Positions 27,568 through 40,903 are shown, counted from the stretch's first letter. The stretch is 64,000 nucleotides of DNA from Rhabditoides inermis (GCA_963966185.1 CAWZYM010000010.1:334501-398500), one strand, 5' to 3'. Notes: generated from the sequence alone by a model not told the origin. Numbers and translations are program-made.

Positions 27568-28334
27568 TTAGAGAGGGCGCGCAGCGCCCTCTCTTTTGGC
27601 TTAGGATAAGGCTCGCGCTAGAATTTTTTAAGAAGCGATATCCAAAGGTCATGTTAGCAGCAACGTGAACTCATCCAATTCATGTTAGTTAGATTCGCAC
27701 GGTTCCGTAGGCCAGATCACTGGTTGACGCCATCTTTGTATCTTTTCTGTGAAAGAAGTTATGCGCGATCGCGCGCACCCATGAGGCGAGAGGCCAGCGT
27801 GTGGGTGTGTGTGTGTGTGTGTGGACCGTTTCCAGTCAACGCTGGCTGCTAGCTCTCTCTCTCGGTGGGCGGGGCGAGAGAGAGAGAGAGCGCGAGAGTG
27901 CGCGATATTGAGAGAGCGCGCAGACGGTAGTAGACATGCACTTACGCCTCAGCGATTCAAAATAAAGAGTAAAATTTCTTTCAAAGCGTTTCTTTTGATA
28001 CCATGAGAAACATTGTTGTACATACGCAACAAACACGACCTGTAGAATGTAGTATATTCAATGACTTGCTACCATCATTAAATTGTATCATTCATCATAG
28101 TTCTGCGCATACGAATGAACGACGGAGCTTGGCAATCAGGTAGAAAAGAAATTTCTATGAAATTTAACAAAAGCACATATATTATCTCTTAAAAGTACTC
28201 GCGTAAAGAGAGTCAGTTTGTCTTGACCCAATTCAACAAAAGCGCATGCATAAAACGTTTACAAATACTAACACAAACCTGCGCATAACGGACTGTTCGA
28301 TGAATCGATGAAATTGATGAAATGTAATCAATAT

Positions 28335-28380
<46 letters not shown>

Positions 28381-28477
28381 CAGGTTTGTGTTAGTATTTG
28401 TAAACGTTTTATGCATGCGCTTTTGTTGAATTGGGTCAAGACAAACTGACTCTCTTTACGCGAGTACTTTTAAGAGA
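27568..28477 (-). mobile_element. Non-autonomous Helitron-like element, copy 2
   Basis: Closest relative of copy 1 at 15944. On the minus strand it begins TCTCTTAAAAGTACTCGCG after an A and ends with the GAGAGGGCGC hairpin and CTAA before a T. The 5' foldback arms are 28380-28477 and 28190-28293, separated by a GA run. It also contains a TG run (27802-27822) and a GA run. Confidence 0.7.
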
Positions 28478-28693
28478 TAATATTCGCATTCGATTCAAAT
28501 CTGAAGCTTTTCGAATATGTTACGCGACAAGTAGTTCTGAGCGGCTTGGCTTGGGGATATTCGGCAGTAGTGTGTAGTCAATTCTGACATCACACATGTC
28601 GAGTTGGGGATTTCGAAAAACTAACCGCTACGATGTGTGTTGCAGATTGCAGCAGTGACGGTGGAGAGACGCCAAGCACTGCCTATAGTTCAA

Positions 28694-28850
28694 TGCTCGC
28701 CAATAAGTTGAGCGCGGTGGGGTAGATCAGAGGAAGACGGAGAGTCAGCTCTCGGCAATAGCGCGCAAAACAAGAGAGGCAGACGATTATGGTACCATAT
28801 TTCGAACTGCAAACGAGGTCGCTCTGGCGCAGACTATAGATGTGGCGCGA
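28694..28850 (+). repeat. Dispersed repeat R, copy 3
   Basis: Most complete copy, from AATGCTCGCCAATAAGTTG to CTCTGGCGCAGACTATAG. It lies between two Helitron-like elements. Confidence 0.7.
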
Positions 28851-29020
28851 GAGAAGCTGTCGTCACGAAGCTGCTCTCGAATAGCGGTCGCGAGGAGACA
28901 TGGACATGGAGGCAGACGCCAAGCACCCTCAAGCTGTTGTGGGTTACATTTGCAACGTACATATAGTGTCTGCTAAATAAATGGGTTCTTCTATTCTGCT
29001 ATGATTTGCTTTGATATAAA

Positions 29021-29734
29021 TTAGAGAGGGCGCGCCAGCGCCCTCTCGTTTGTACTGGATGTCCCCGCGCGCTAGAATGCTCAAAAACGACTTTTCCCGG
29101 ATGAAGCACTTTTCCTCATTTTGAAGTGATTTCCACTGTTACATTGCATTCACATCTCTATTCGATAGAGTTATAGAAAGTTGTATTGAGTTTGATTGAA
29201 TTCGAAGCGAGATACGGAGAGTCCGCATTCGAGTGCGGATTGAGATTGGTGTCGGGCGGGCGGGCGTCGGACAATCGCTTTCGCCCCGCCCCCTTTGTGT
29301 GTGAGTGAGAGAGAGAGGCGAATAGCGGGTGCGCGTCGGTATCCTCGCAGCGAATCGCGAACGTGTATGAAAATGTAATTTTGTGAAACAAAACTTAAGA
29401 AAAGGACAGATATTATCTTTCAAAAGTACTTCCAAGTAAAAGTAGTTGGTTTGTACCGTTGTCTCAGTTGAGCAAAAGGACTGACATGTTTTCAATGGAG
29501 ACATGTGCAAACAGGCTCTCAGCATTATTCGACGTGTTATGTTACAACAGAAGTTGTGCTTTTAGATAATAACTGCATAACTTCGTAAACGCGTTCATTA
29601 TAATATGGCCGCTTTGCACTGGTATGAGAGAGAGCCTGTTGGCACTTGTCTCCATTGAAAACATGTCAGTCCTTTTGCTCAACTGAGACAACGGTACAAA
29701 CCAACTACTTTTACTTGGAAGTACTTTTGAAAGA
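29021..29734 (-). mobile_element. Non-autonomous Helitron-like element, copy 3 (uninterrupted subfamily B)
   Basis: The minus strand starts TCTTTCAAAAGTACTTCC after an A and ends with a GAGGGCGCTGGCGCGCCCTCTC-like hairpin plus CTAA before a T. The 5' foldback arms are 29640-29734 and 29418-29530. This copy shows the undisturbed sequence that a LINE has split in copy 4 at 45777-47609. Confidence 0.7.
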
Positions 29735-29874
29735 TAATAAAATATTCCGTTTCGCAATGTTCAAATGCGGGACGGACGAGCGGAGTGGTGGCGGAACTAG
29801 ATATTCCCTGGACTGTAACTTCATCCGGATTCGCAGCACTGTAGATGGAAGTGGTAGTAACGATATATTAATTA

Positions 29875-30168
29875 TCTTTTAAAAGGACTTCCGTAAGAGA
29901 AGAGTTTGTGTTACCCAACGTAATGCAACAAAAGCTCATGCATTTTATCAATCGAAATAGTAAACAGACATGCTCTTTCTGCAATAAAAACTATTGCGAG
30001 CAAATGTTGTACGTCGGCAAACTGATTTCGGTATCTGATCGATTATATATATCTTGTTGAACTATTGGAGCAGGTTTGTGTACTATTTCGATTGATAAAA
30101 CGCATGAGCTTTTGTTGCATTACGTTGGGTAACACAAACTCTTCTCTTACGGAAGTCCATTTAAAAGA
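29875..30168. mobile_element. Stand-alone foldback related to the Helitron-like 5' ends
   Basis: Both ends read A-TCTTTTAAA(A/T)GGACTTCC inward, with arms of about 100 bases. It corresponds to the foldback module found at the 5' ends of the Helitron-like elements, but there is no 3' hairpin or CTAA end. Confidence 0.65.
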
Positions 30169-30395
30169 TAATGAATGTACTTTTTATTGGATTTCATATA
30201 AATTTAATTGCATTAACATAAACCACAAAACATTTTTTTTAAAGAATCCAACTGTTCACCCATCTAGTTGTCTTGTTGAGTCCAAAATTGTATAATTTTT
30301 GCAAAAAAGAGTTTGGGCAATGCTGATAGGAAAATTTACAATCCCAATGTCATTTCTATGTAAAATCATGTAGTACAAAAATTTTGCCTCTTGCC

Positions 30396-30895
30396 GGAAC
30401 CGAACTCGAGCTATGTATCTCAACGGGCGCAATCGCTAAAGGGGGTTCTTAGCTACTCGGCAGACCCTAACGCTTGTTCGGACCTCTGCGCTCTCCGTGA
30501 AAGCACACTATTTCGTCTTCCACTCGCGTGTTCGAGCCTCTACAGCATCGATAGACCCAAACAAGAACCTTTATCGAAGCGCGTTCGAGGCTCGATAGAG
30601 GGGTAATAGAAGGTTGATAGAGGGTGCCTCGAACAGAGGCGAGCCTCTATCAACCTTCTAACAATCCTTTATCGCTTGGATTGTAATGGGGATTCGTTAG
30701 GGTCAAACGCTCCCGTTTGGGTCTATCGATGCTATAGAGGCTCGAACACGCGAGTGGAAGACGAAATAGTGTGCTTTCACGGAGAGCGCAGAGGTCCGAA
30801 CATGCGTTAGGGTCTGCCGAGTAGCTAAGAACCCCCTTAACCAACACTAGTAGCGCAATCGCTAACCTACTGCGCACACGAAAGGTCACGCAATC
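30396..30895 (-). repeat. tRNA-like sequence split by a foldback element
   Basis: On the minus strand TAGGTTAGCGATTGCGC (A-box-like, right of the insertion) and GAGTTCGGTTCC (B-box-like, left of it) would form one tRNA-like unit if the foldback at 30439-30838 were absent. GCGCAATCGCTAA occurs on both sides of the insertion. Confidence 0.5.
30439..30838. mobile_element. 400-bp foldback element
   Basis: AGGGGGTTCTTAGCTACTCG and its complement bound long arms (about 130 bases, with GTTCGAGCCTCTA-type words). It is flanked by the 13-base direct repeat GCGCAATCGCTAA, adjacent on the left and 12 bases away on the right. Confidence 0.7.
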
Positions 30896-30899
30896 TGAA

Positions 30900-31510
30900 C
30901 GATATCAGTGCGATCCACAGGCAGTGCGGAATGTGCACTCCCTGTCTGCTGGGGACAGCCGGTGCGCGCCACCCCCCCCCCCCCCCCCCTAGAAAACGTT
31001 CCGTACACGGGGGATTGACTGCCCCTCAGGGGGCGCGCGCGCGTATCTCGCTTCCTACAACAGGTAGCGTTACCAAAATCGAAACTTAACCATTTTCTAA
31101 CAACCTGATAACATCTATCAGCATCACATTGTTCTCGCAAAGATTCTAAGGGACCTTTCATTCAGTCGCCTTTTGTCGATTCTAGCGCGCGACTAGTCTT
31201 AACACAAACCAACCAGCGCTGAAACCAACCAGCGCTGCCGCGCTGGTTGTAATTCCCGAACAACGAGGATATGGTTCGCACCGGAGAGTCATCGTCGTCT
31301 TTCTCTCTCTCTCTCACTCTTTCCCTCTCTCCTTCGCTATCTCTATCTCTCTCTTCTCTCTCTCTCACTCACACACACACACACTCACTCACTCACTCAC
31401 TCACCAAATGTTCGTGGAAATATTCCCATTTTTTATTTACACAATATGAACACGTAACAATAATAATATACTTTATCGCAAACATCTAACGTATACACAC
31501 TAGTGTCACC
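30900..31510. other. Intergenic stretch without a gene
   Basis: It holds a C18 run (30972-30989), a CT-rich tract (31298-31370) and CA/CACT repeats (31370-31402), then the 3' flank of the OCIA gene, with AATAAA on the minus strand at 31437-31432. Confidence 0.7.
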
Positions 31511-31519
31511 GTACACTGT

Positions 31520-34500
31520 CTATGAGAATCCCGAGTCGCCGTACTGTGTCTTCCTTCCGGTCGGCGTGCCACTCATCACCGGCTCCGCGGGCGCATCGTA
31601 GAGGAATCTGGCGGGGGCGGGGCGTGCAGGGGCGGGACGCGCGGCAGCAGCCACCTCCTCCATCGGCGGGCGCGAGGTGTAGTCGAACGAGGCCACCGGC
31701 GCCGGCGAAGAGTCCTCAAAGAAATTCAGCGTCAAATGTTTAGGATCGAAATTCGTGAAAAGTCCTTAAAGCAAACATGACAGTCGTCATTACTAATTCA
31801 GTAAGGTGACTGCCAAAGCGGTCTGTTCCAGACAAAGAGAAAAATACTGATAATAGCACCTGCTCAGTGCGTTGGAACTGCTGCTGGTAGGGGTGTGCGT
31901 GTCCTCCTCCGCCGCTCGGCGGGCCGCCCTGTCGGTTCTGCTGCCGCAGCTCGTCGTAGCTGGGCGCGTTCGGAGCGGCGGCGCCGTACTGAAGTGATGA
32001 CAATGTGAAATAGGCAGTCACAAACACAGAAAAGTATGCATTGTATGCACAGAAAAGTAAAAAAAAAAAGTATGCACAGAAAAGTAGGCGTGCTACAGTA
32101 ACGCAACGGATGATAATGTACAATACAATACAGCTGATCATAAATATTCGCGCTAATCATAAACACATCTATTTATGAGAACTCTTACAGAAAACAATGC
32201 ATAATGTGAATATTCGAGGTATGGTACAGCTATAACCTTGTTACTCGGATGTAGGACGTTCCCTCCATTTTTGCAAGGTCCTCCACTTTTGCATGGTCCT
32301 CCACTAGCATGAACGATTCCTCCACCGACCATGAACGATCCCTCCACTTTGCTAGGACGTTCCCTCCACTTTAAATTTAGGCGTTTCACATCTAATGTGT
32401 AACGTTTGTATGTTCTAATACATTATTTAGCCATAAATAATGAACTTTAATAATGCCTAGAAACTTTCACCACGTTTGCTCATAGTTAGTGATTCACATC
32501 TCACAAATCTCTCTCCTTCTATTAGGAGCCATGGCCCATGCGCGAGCCAACCAGAGAGACGATATCGTATTCGCGATGTCGCTACTTGTAAACGGATATG
32601 AAGATATCATATTTAATAGAAAATGAGTTAAATATTCATCTGCCCGTTTGTCTGATGAAAGATATCAGAACTGAGTGTGAGTAGTGGAATAATGAAGACA
32701 AACAACAACAATCATACCTCGTATAGTTTCACTCTTTTCACGAGAGACATTAGAGTGGTTAGACAAAAATGAGAACGCGTTGGACGATGTTTTCGTTTTG
32801 ACAAAACTTTGCGTGTGTAGCCAAATTCGAACCGCTGCTTGCAAAGCGAGAGCGTTACCTTTACGCCACGTGGTCCTGTGAGAGAGTCAGTGAAACGGAG
32901 ATACGAAAGGCGCCACAAATCTGCTGTGCATTTCGTTCAGTATACTGTATGTTCAAAATCCACGATAATGTTTTCACCGAAAAATCCTGAGCTAAGTGCG
33001 AGTCTATTATAAACGAGAATCAAAGTACTTATTGTTAAAACTAATCTTACACCATTAGTGACAATCTGTTCACTAGTAAATATTTCCAAAGTAATGTTTT
33101 GATCATATGATGACTTCATGCACAAAAGACGTTCGCGTTTCAATCCGTTCTTGTTTCCGTTTAGAACACGATAGGATTAGAATACTATAAGGATCAGGAT
33201 ATTTTCAAAGTAGCATAATTGTTCAGATTAGTAATGTAATTTCCTAAGTGTGGTTCAAGTCCGATACTAATTGTAAGGGTATCGTAGTATGGTATATCCG
33301 ATTTCAGTATAGAACCCCGATTCATGTCTGGCAGTGATTCGTTAGCATATAGCAATCCGCGAAAGATAACTACATATGGGATATGGGCCATAGGCCATAG
33401 GCTTGTTTTTTTTGGTTTTTTTTGATAAAATAGAATTTAAATATTGTTAACCCACACAGCTGTGCTATAGCTCCGTAGAATACCCGTAAAACATTATCCG
33501 TGAATGCAGTCACTTATGGAAATCATTTGTTAATTGAATTTGCTGAAAAGTTAAGTTAGAGAATACAGTTGCTGCAAGAAAGTGCGGTAATGTAAGTTTC
33601 CATTCCGAAGCCCGTACGACGCGCGAAAAGATTGACAAAAGTCTCTACTTGTGATGATGCGTTACTTGAACAATGTTATCGTAATGCGGCAGCGGCATTT
33701 GGCTAACATGTTGAAAAAAACACGATGTAGATGCTTTACAAACTAGCATATTATTATAACATTGTTTGTACGTAGTGCTGACTTAAATAAATAGTTATGC
33801 TGAATGATGTGTTCCATTGTGGTAGAATGTTTGTCTTCAGGTTGGCTCGTGCAAGGCTCTTTGTGGAAGGAAAGAGATGAGTGATAACTATGACTATGAG
33901 CAAGCATTTTAAAAGTTTCTAGGCATTATTACGAGCATTATTTATGGCTAAATAATGTATTAGAACGTTCAAACGTCACACATTAGCAGTGAAATGCCTA
34001 AATTTAAAGTGGAGGGAACGTCCTATCAAAGTGGAGGAATCGTTCATGGTAGGTGGAGGAATCGTTCATGGTGGTGGAGGAATCGTCCTTTGCACTCAAA
34101 CTAAAAATTGTGGAGGGAACGTCCTACATCCTGTTACTCTCTTAGTGAGACAAACGCAATACAAACAATGAAAAAAGGTCTAGCTCACAGAAACACTGGG
34201 AACGATGGTAAGAATAAACAACCCAACATCCAACCTTTGCCCAGAGCTGGTGTATCTGGGGGCGGACGCGGTCGCGGCACGTCGACATGCCGAAGATGTT
34301 GGCCGTCGTCATCGCGCCGATGCCCATGATGGCGTAGAACGGCCAGCCTGTAAACGATACTGAGTTACAAGAACCGGTGAACTGGATAAGTTGCAACCGA
34401 AATGGTGACTGACACTCACTCACCCTTGGGTCCAAAGTGGTACTGCTTGGGGAGACGGGTGCGGGCAAAGTAGAGCGAGCCGACGACGAGAGTGGAGAAG

Positions 34501-34731
34501 GGAATGCCTCTCGTTATGATGATCTGGAAGACGGTCGACGTAGAGCAAAAACTCGTGACATACCTCAGAGGTGCACTTCTGAAGTGTCTCCTGGAGACCC
34601 TTCTGCTCGTCGGATGAGAGCTTGTTCATGAGATGGTGGAGCTGCTCCTGGTTGAGCTGGAAGTCGGATGGAACACTCCCACCACCGCCGCCCCCTGAAG
34701 ACAGCGACGACGACGACGTGAAGCCGTCCAT
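31520..34731 (-). CDS. OCIA-domain protein (OCIAD1/asrij-like)
   Basis: Five exons join in phase to 234 residues: 34731-34564, 34523-34424, 34347-34235, 31988-31860 and 31714-31520. A low-complexity Ser/Gly start is followed by the OCIA domain at about 35-127. It shows a charged helix ending KCTSE, RGIPFSTLVVGSLYFAR, HFGPKGWPFYAIMGIGAM and a CRDRV motif, with two short hydrophobic helices. The C-terminal part is Pro/Ala-rich and ends KTQYGDSGFS, like the conserved YGD tail of the family. OCIAD proteins are mitochondrial/endosomal membrane proteins that in animals affect respiratory-complex assembly and signalling; a nematode role is not established here. Intron 3 (34234-31989) contains a whole 1.9-kb long-TIR element. 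The exon 5 acceptor (TTTGAG) lacks the usual C. The gene is divergent from INTS3, with 330 bases between start codons. Confidence 0.82.
32247..34131 (-). mobile_element. Long-TIR element, copy 2, with 8-bp target duplication
   Basis: Termini GGATGTAGGACG ... CGTCCTACATCC are flanked by the perfect direct repeat TGTTACTC (32239-32246 and 34132-34139). Much of the interior matches copy 1 (19281-20403) in the opposite orientation, including the tRNA-like unit, here about 32820-32875 on the minus strand. The 33190-33930 section is absent from copy 1. It lies inside OCIA intron 3. Confidence 0.8.
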
Positions 34732-34797
34732 TTCGCCGTGCTAACGCAGATGCTGCGCTATATACGTAAGTTTATGGTATGTTTGTGAACAAACATT

Positions 34798-34834
<37 letters not shown>

Positions 34835-35061
34835 CCAAATCAAATTCTGTTTCAAAACAACAGCATTGACAAAATATAAACAAAAACAACAGTTGTGTTT
34901 ATTTTGGAACGCTCCCATTGACAAATACGTCAAATTTCCGCTATATCCTGTAAGATTTGTTTACTTTCGAGCTTGGCTCTTGTTCGATCGAGTTCTGTTT
35001 TCCATATTGTTTGTTGTCGTTGTTTGATTTGTTTTGCAAACATTTCTTTGCAGTTCCAAAC
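34732..35061. promoter_or_regulatory. Divergent promoter region between OCIA gene and INTS3
   Basis: 330 bases separate the two start codons. The stretch contains a TA run (34803-34830). CTTTGCAG ends at 35053, nine bases before the INTS3 ATG, and would serve as a spliced-leader acceptor. No TATA box is obvious, as expected for housekeeping genes. Confidence 0.5.
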
Positions 35062-36892
35062 ATGGGTGATGCTCGCTCGACGCGTCCACCGTCAAAGCTG
35101 CTGGTGAACAACCCCAAATACGATGCGCCCGACGAGCAGGAGATGAAGATGGAGAACAACTACAACATGGTCATGAGCAGGGTGAGTGCGAACCCGCAGT
35201 ACGTACAGTGTGTACCAGTTATTTATTGAGAATTGATCTTGGCCCACTGTATGCTTCCTATCCTTTCGTGATGTTATATTCAACTTCCGGATAAACGATT
35301 CCAGATAAACACTTGAACTTGAACATGAACATGAACGAGTGAACTATGATGTACGCATTGCAGTTGTCGGGACTGTCGCACAAGGACTCGAACGACCGGC
35401 TGCTGCAGATGGCGAGTGAGATGCGCGAGCCCGTGACACAGGGGCTGCTCTTCGGCCTCCTCACCGACAAGGCAAACTCGGAGAAGGTATTTCAATAATT
35501 CACGCTATCCACTAGGTTTTGAATGTATACCAATATGTAACGATTCCGATATGATGATTTTCAGATATAACGATTCCGATTAAACGATTGATTGATCAAT
35601 ATGTGACGCTTGGCATATGTGATCAGTTCAATTGGCTCATGTTGCAGTACCTGCGCGACTTGTCGATAGCGGCGTCGGACCAGTGGTACTGCTGTCTGTG
35701 CAACCTCAACCTCATCTTCTTCGAGCTCTACCCCAAGCTGCAGCAGTCGTGCCGCGACCAGTTCATATTCTTCTTCCGCAACGCCATCAAGGTATGGAGT
35801 TATCGAAAGTGGAGATACCAGAGACTTACATAGCTTGTTTTATAGATCAACGTGCCGAAGATCGACAACGTCATCTCCAACTTTGTGCGCAACTTCAACG
35901 ACGGCGCGGCGCTGCAGTGGAACGAGAAGATTCGACTCGTGAGTCACTTTATCACATATTGATTGCGATCTACAATGTGGCTCGTTAAACAATTTTACTT
36001 GATTGATACTTCTTTCAGGTGCACGAAATGGCGACGATATTCAACGACAGCCGCGAGTGGCTCATGATGCTCAAGCCTAAGGTGAGCAGGTACATTGTGA
36101 TGTTCTTCATGTGGAATAAACTACCAACCAACCTGTATGCGATTCAACGACAGTTTCGAAACATCGAATCACCTCAATTCCATTGCAGTCGACTCTGGTG
36201 CCGATCGTGCTGTACACGTTTGGTCGTCTGGCGGGCGATCTGCCCGCCACCGGACCGAGCGAGCCCACCCGCACCGCCATCGCCAACATGATCGCATTTA
36301 TGGTAGGGAGGGAGGATGTGGGGGGAGGGGGGGGGGGTACGGTAGTCATCAGAGTCATCAAAGATTTGTCTGGAATGGCTGACAATTGAATGGGGGGCGG
36401 TGGGTTACGGTAGCTTTTTCACTCATCGCGATTCGTGCTGAATGGTTGCGACTGAATATTGAGTGAGGTTACGGTAGGCATCAATCTATCCAGGTTTTAC
36501 ACTGCAGCGTTGTCACTTCTTAACCAAATTGTATTGCATTACGGTAGCTATTACCATGACATGATTGCCGTATATTTCAGGTACGTTCCCGGCCGCAAGA
36601 GGCGCAGATACTGGGACGCGATCTCGTGCACATTCTAATGAAGCTAGCCAAGATTCCGGTGATGTCAGCACTGTGGAAGGATATGATGACTGGACGGATT
36701 ACAGGACTGATGAGTGAGTTCGAAATTAGATCTTTCTCTCTCTATCTCTCTCTCTCCCTCTCTCCCTCTCCTTCTCTCTCCCTCCAGAGATAGTTGTCGC
36801 TCAGGCATCGAGGATATGATGTCGCGTCCGTGTTTCGGATTTGTCACGCAGTACCGCGTTTCGTTCAACGTCTACAGGAAGGTATGAAGCAG

Positions 36893-36940
<48 letters not shown>

Positions 36941-37397
36941 TGACATAGTTTACATATTCACGTCTACATCTTTCAGATCGAGTTTCTGCTGAACAAGGTG
37001 AAGCCGGGTCACCACGAGAAGCACTTGGAGTGGTTCCAGCAGCAGGTGGGGGTTGTTGTTGTTGTTTTTTTTCTCCCCCCCCCCTCCTCCTCTCTCTCAT
37101 GCTCACCTCTGTCGTTCATGTCTCTTTAGCACCTCCGCGGACCCGACCAGCACTCGATGCGCGCCGAGCTCATCCGACTCGCGCTCACTATCGGTAATTA
37201 ATGTTGTTGTTGTTGTTGTTGTTTGTTTGTTGATCTATATGTCTCGCTTTCAGGTTGGCAAGAGCCGGCGCCGACTCTTCCCGAGGCTCGCACCCAGCTC
37301 CTCGTTTGGCTGCTCCAAGGAATTCCTCCCACTGTGAGTTGTTTCTGATGTGCTTTGTAGTTTCTATATCGATGCCAATTCGAGAGTGAGTGAGTGA

Positions 37398-37444
<47 letters not shown>

Positions 37445-37863
37445 TGAGTGAGTGAGTGAGTGAGTGAGTGAGTGAGTGAGTGAGTGAGTGAGTGTGTACT
37501 TCTAGACGCACGCGGCGGAAGCGCAGTGGGCGAAGACTGCGCTGTGGTGGGACTGGCTGGGCTACGAGCCGCCGCACACACCCTTCTTCTGCATCGAACC
37601 CGTCTTTGGCATGCTCAGGTGTGATATGGGGACGGGTTTGTTGTTGTTGTTGTTGTTGTTGTTGTTTCGATTAAGGTGTGGTCAGTCTCTTCGAATTCGA
37701 AACAGCTCCTTCGAAGAGACTGATCGCTACCTTAACGTCAAAGTCAAAGGTTTATCCAGAATCGCGCTTCTTGTTAACGTGTCTTGGTCTCAATTGACGT
37801 GAAATCGTGAATTGTGAACGATGACAATGAACGATAGAAGAGAATAGGTCCAGAAATGTGTAT

Positions 37864-37942
<79 letters not shown>

Positions 37943-40821
37943 TTCAATCAATCAATCAATCAATCACTTGCAGGTTCCTTGTGAACGGCAACCCCAGCAT
38001 GACTGCCCTCGCAAACTCGCTGTTTGAGTTTATCTGCAAGTCGGCCACCCTGCTCCATCCACCCATGGCGGAGAGGTGAGGGATTGCATTGATTATTGAT
38101 TGATAGTAATTGGTATTTTGATGTGGATGAATATAACGGACTGTGGTATTGATTGGTTATTGATATCGATTCACCTCTGTCCAGGCTCACGCGCAATCTT
38201 AACGTCGCCATGCACCACATATCGCAGCACTGCGGCGGACCCGGGTGAGTGTGGTGCGGTGTTTGTTTGTTTGTTTGTTTGTTTGTTTGTGCAGGTTAAA
38301 AAGGTCGAAACAGAACTCTGTCGTATGTCTAGATATAATGTTCGACTATATGTTCTCCGTTTGTTTGTTTGTTTGTTTGTTTACGAGTTGTGTTCAGTGT
38401 CATCTCGCCGGTGCTGGAGAATGTTCGATTGGAGCGCGGAGTGCGCGATGGGATACGCGAGATGTGGGTTTAGCATCACTTTGTTTTTTTCTCGGTAATT
38501 CTACTTATAAACCTGTCCTGCAGGTTCGAAACAGGATTTCGTCGTGTGGTTAGCTATTATGTTCTATTTGTATTCGTATCTACTTTAAAAAACCTCAGTT
38601 TCCCATTGTCTCTATTCAGATGGCGCGACTTTGTGCGCGCCATGCCCCCATCATCTTCGTCGGCCGCCGCCGCCGCCGCCGCCCCGTCGCTCACCACGTC
38701 ATCTGCGCCGCCGTCGATTGCGGGTCCGTCGGATGAGACGACACCACGAAGGAAGGAGAAGGACGTGGAGAAGGAGCAGCAGAGGGCGAAGAGGAAGAAG
38801 GTGGTGGTGGTGGATGACGACGCGGACTCGGCGGTAGGCAGCAGTGTGGCGAGTGGGGGAGGAGGAGAAGACGATGTGAGCATAGTGGGTGAGGTGGTGG
38901 GGCGTGCTTCGGCGACAGAGAAGCGAAGGAGCCCTCCAGTGCCGAGGACTGCCAAGGTGAGGGGGGAGGGAGGGAGGGAAAAGAGAGAGAGAGATGGTTG
39001 TTGCAGCCGGAGGAGCGCGCGGCGCGCGAGAAGGAGCTGGCCGGTCTTATGGCCGAGCTCAAGGACGAGATCCGACCGGCGATGGACGATGTCAGGGCGG
39101 CGTTCAAGGGTGAGCATCTGATTATCGATTGATTGATTGATTGATGTGTATCTTAGGCACCACTGTATGTTTCATATCATTATGATTGTGTTGTCATATT
39201 CAGATATAACGATTCCGTATATAAACAAATGCTTGGTTAACGTGTATCGACTATCGATTGATTATCGATTAATTTGCAGCCGGTGGTAGTGCGGACGAGG
39301 CGGTTCAGCTCGACGACGACGAGGAGGACAACGAGCGCTGCGAGGCCGTGCAGCGCCTGCTCGTCTCCATCTTTGAGCATGTCAGTGTGTGTTTTGTGTT
39401 TTGAACCGGTTTGTGTTGTGTGTTTTGAACCTGTGTGTGTTTTGTGTTTTGTTTGGTCAATCTGCTCTTGTTCAGGAGGAGGTGCTGGACGAGAATCAGC
39501 TCGAGTTGATCGCCGGCTGTCTGCTGCTGTTGTGGGGTGATATGGTGGGTGGTGATTACTGATTACGTCTGACGTCATGATGACGTGAACTCGGCTAGGC
39601 TGATTGCGGTATCATATTCAGCTATAACGATTCCGAACAAACTCTCGAGCGTCAACGTGTTGAGCAGTTGAAAGAGCCACGACGCATTGCAGTGTCGGCG
39701 CGACGGTCCCCTCCTTCCGGAGTCGCTGTCGGACGCGTCTCTGTCTGCCTGCTTCACCCACCCTGTCTATGTGGTGTTCCGCAACCTGGCGATGACCCCG
39801 GACGGCGACTCTGCCCGCGAGCCGCTCCTCTCCGTCATTGCCGCCATGCGAGACAGATGGCAGTCGGTCGAATCCACCCTACTCTTGCTGTTCTTTGTCA
39901 AGGAGATGAAGGTGGGGGTTTACTTGATTAAAGTTCCCCGTTCCCGCCAATTCTCCAGTTCAAATAACCCCGCACCATTCGTGCGCAAAGGCGATTGTGC
40001 ACCGGTCGCGCGCAAGCAGCGCAATTTGGAATATCCGAAAGCAATCCTTGATCGATGTCCTAGTCATCCAACATGATCCAAATCTCGTGAATTGTTTGCC
40101 ACAGCGTATACAACATGCTTGCGCACAAATTGTGCTCCTGGAGAATTGGAGAGGACTTTATCATGTTATCAATATCAGTGAAATGTGGTTAACAGTATTG
40201 TCTCAGTCGGTGAACTCGGATGCTTCGTCTGCGTACTCTGACGTGGCGAGTACGCTGGAGAAGAGCACCGGCGAGTTGCTCGCTGAGGATCTGCAGGTGA
40301 GGGCGGGGCGAGAGTGGGCGGAGCTATGACCGGTTCGATTTCAGCACTGCGCGCTGATCGATGATCGCCTTCTCGCGTACCTCGTTCCGTACGTGTTTGG
40401 CGTGTTCCCGATCGATGTTTCGGAAGAGCCGGGCATCTTCAAAGCGGTGAGTTGTTTGTTTGTTAAATTACATGTTAAATTGTTTACATCACAAGGATGT
40501 TTCGCACATGCAAATGCCTATGAACAATGACAATCGAGGGGCAGCAGTAGAGTACTAGATGTTATGGTTCTAGAAAACCATCAATGAGAATCCACGATGA
40601 CGGCGTGTCTTGTTTATCTGTTGTCCGCTCACGTGACCTTTTCAGATCTGCTGCCACCTGGACGCGCGTCAGCTGTGCGAGCTGATCGCGGAGAGCGTGC
40701 GCGAGAACGTGATCCTGTTCCGCAAGGAGCACTTTGTGCCGATCGCCACCGCCAGCCTCGGATGGGCCACCGTGCCGCAGTGGGCATTCTGGCAGCTGGG
40801 TGAGTGGTGTGGGCAGATTGA

Positions 40822-40903
<82 letters not shown>

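Noticed and set aside
38508..38560. Extra INTS3 exon after CTGCAG at 38522
   Set aside because: The phase between the exons ending 38463 and starting 38620 closes without it, and this stretch adds a frame conflict.
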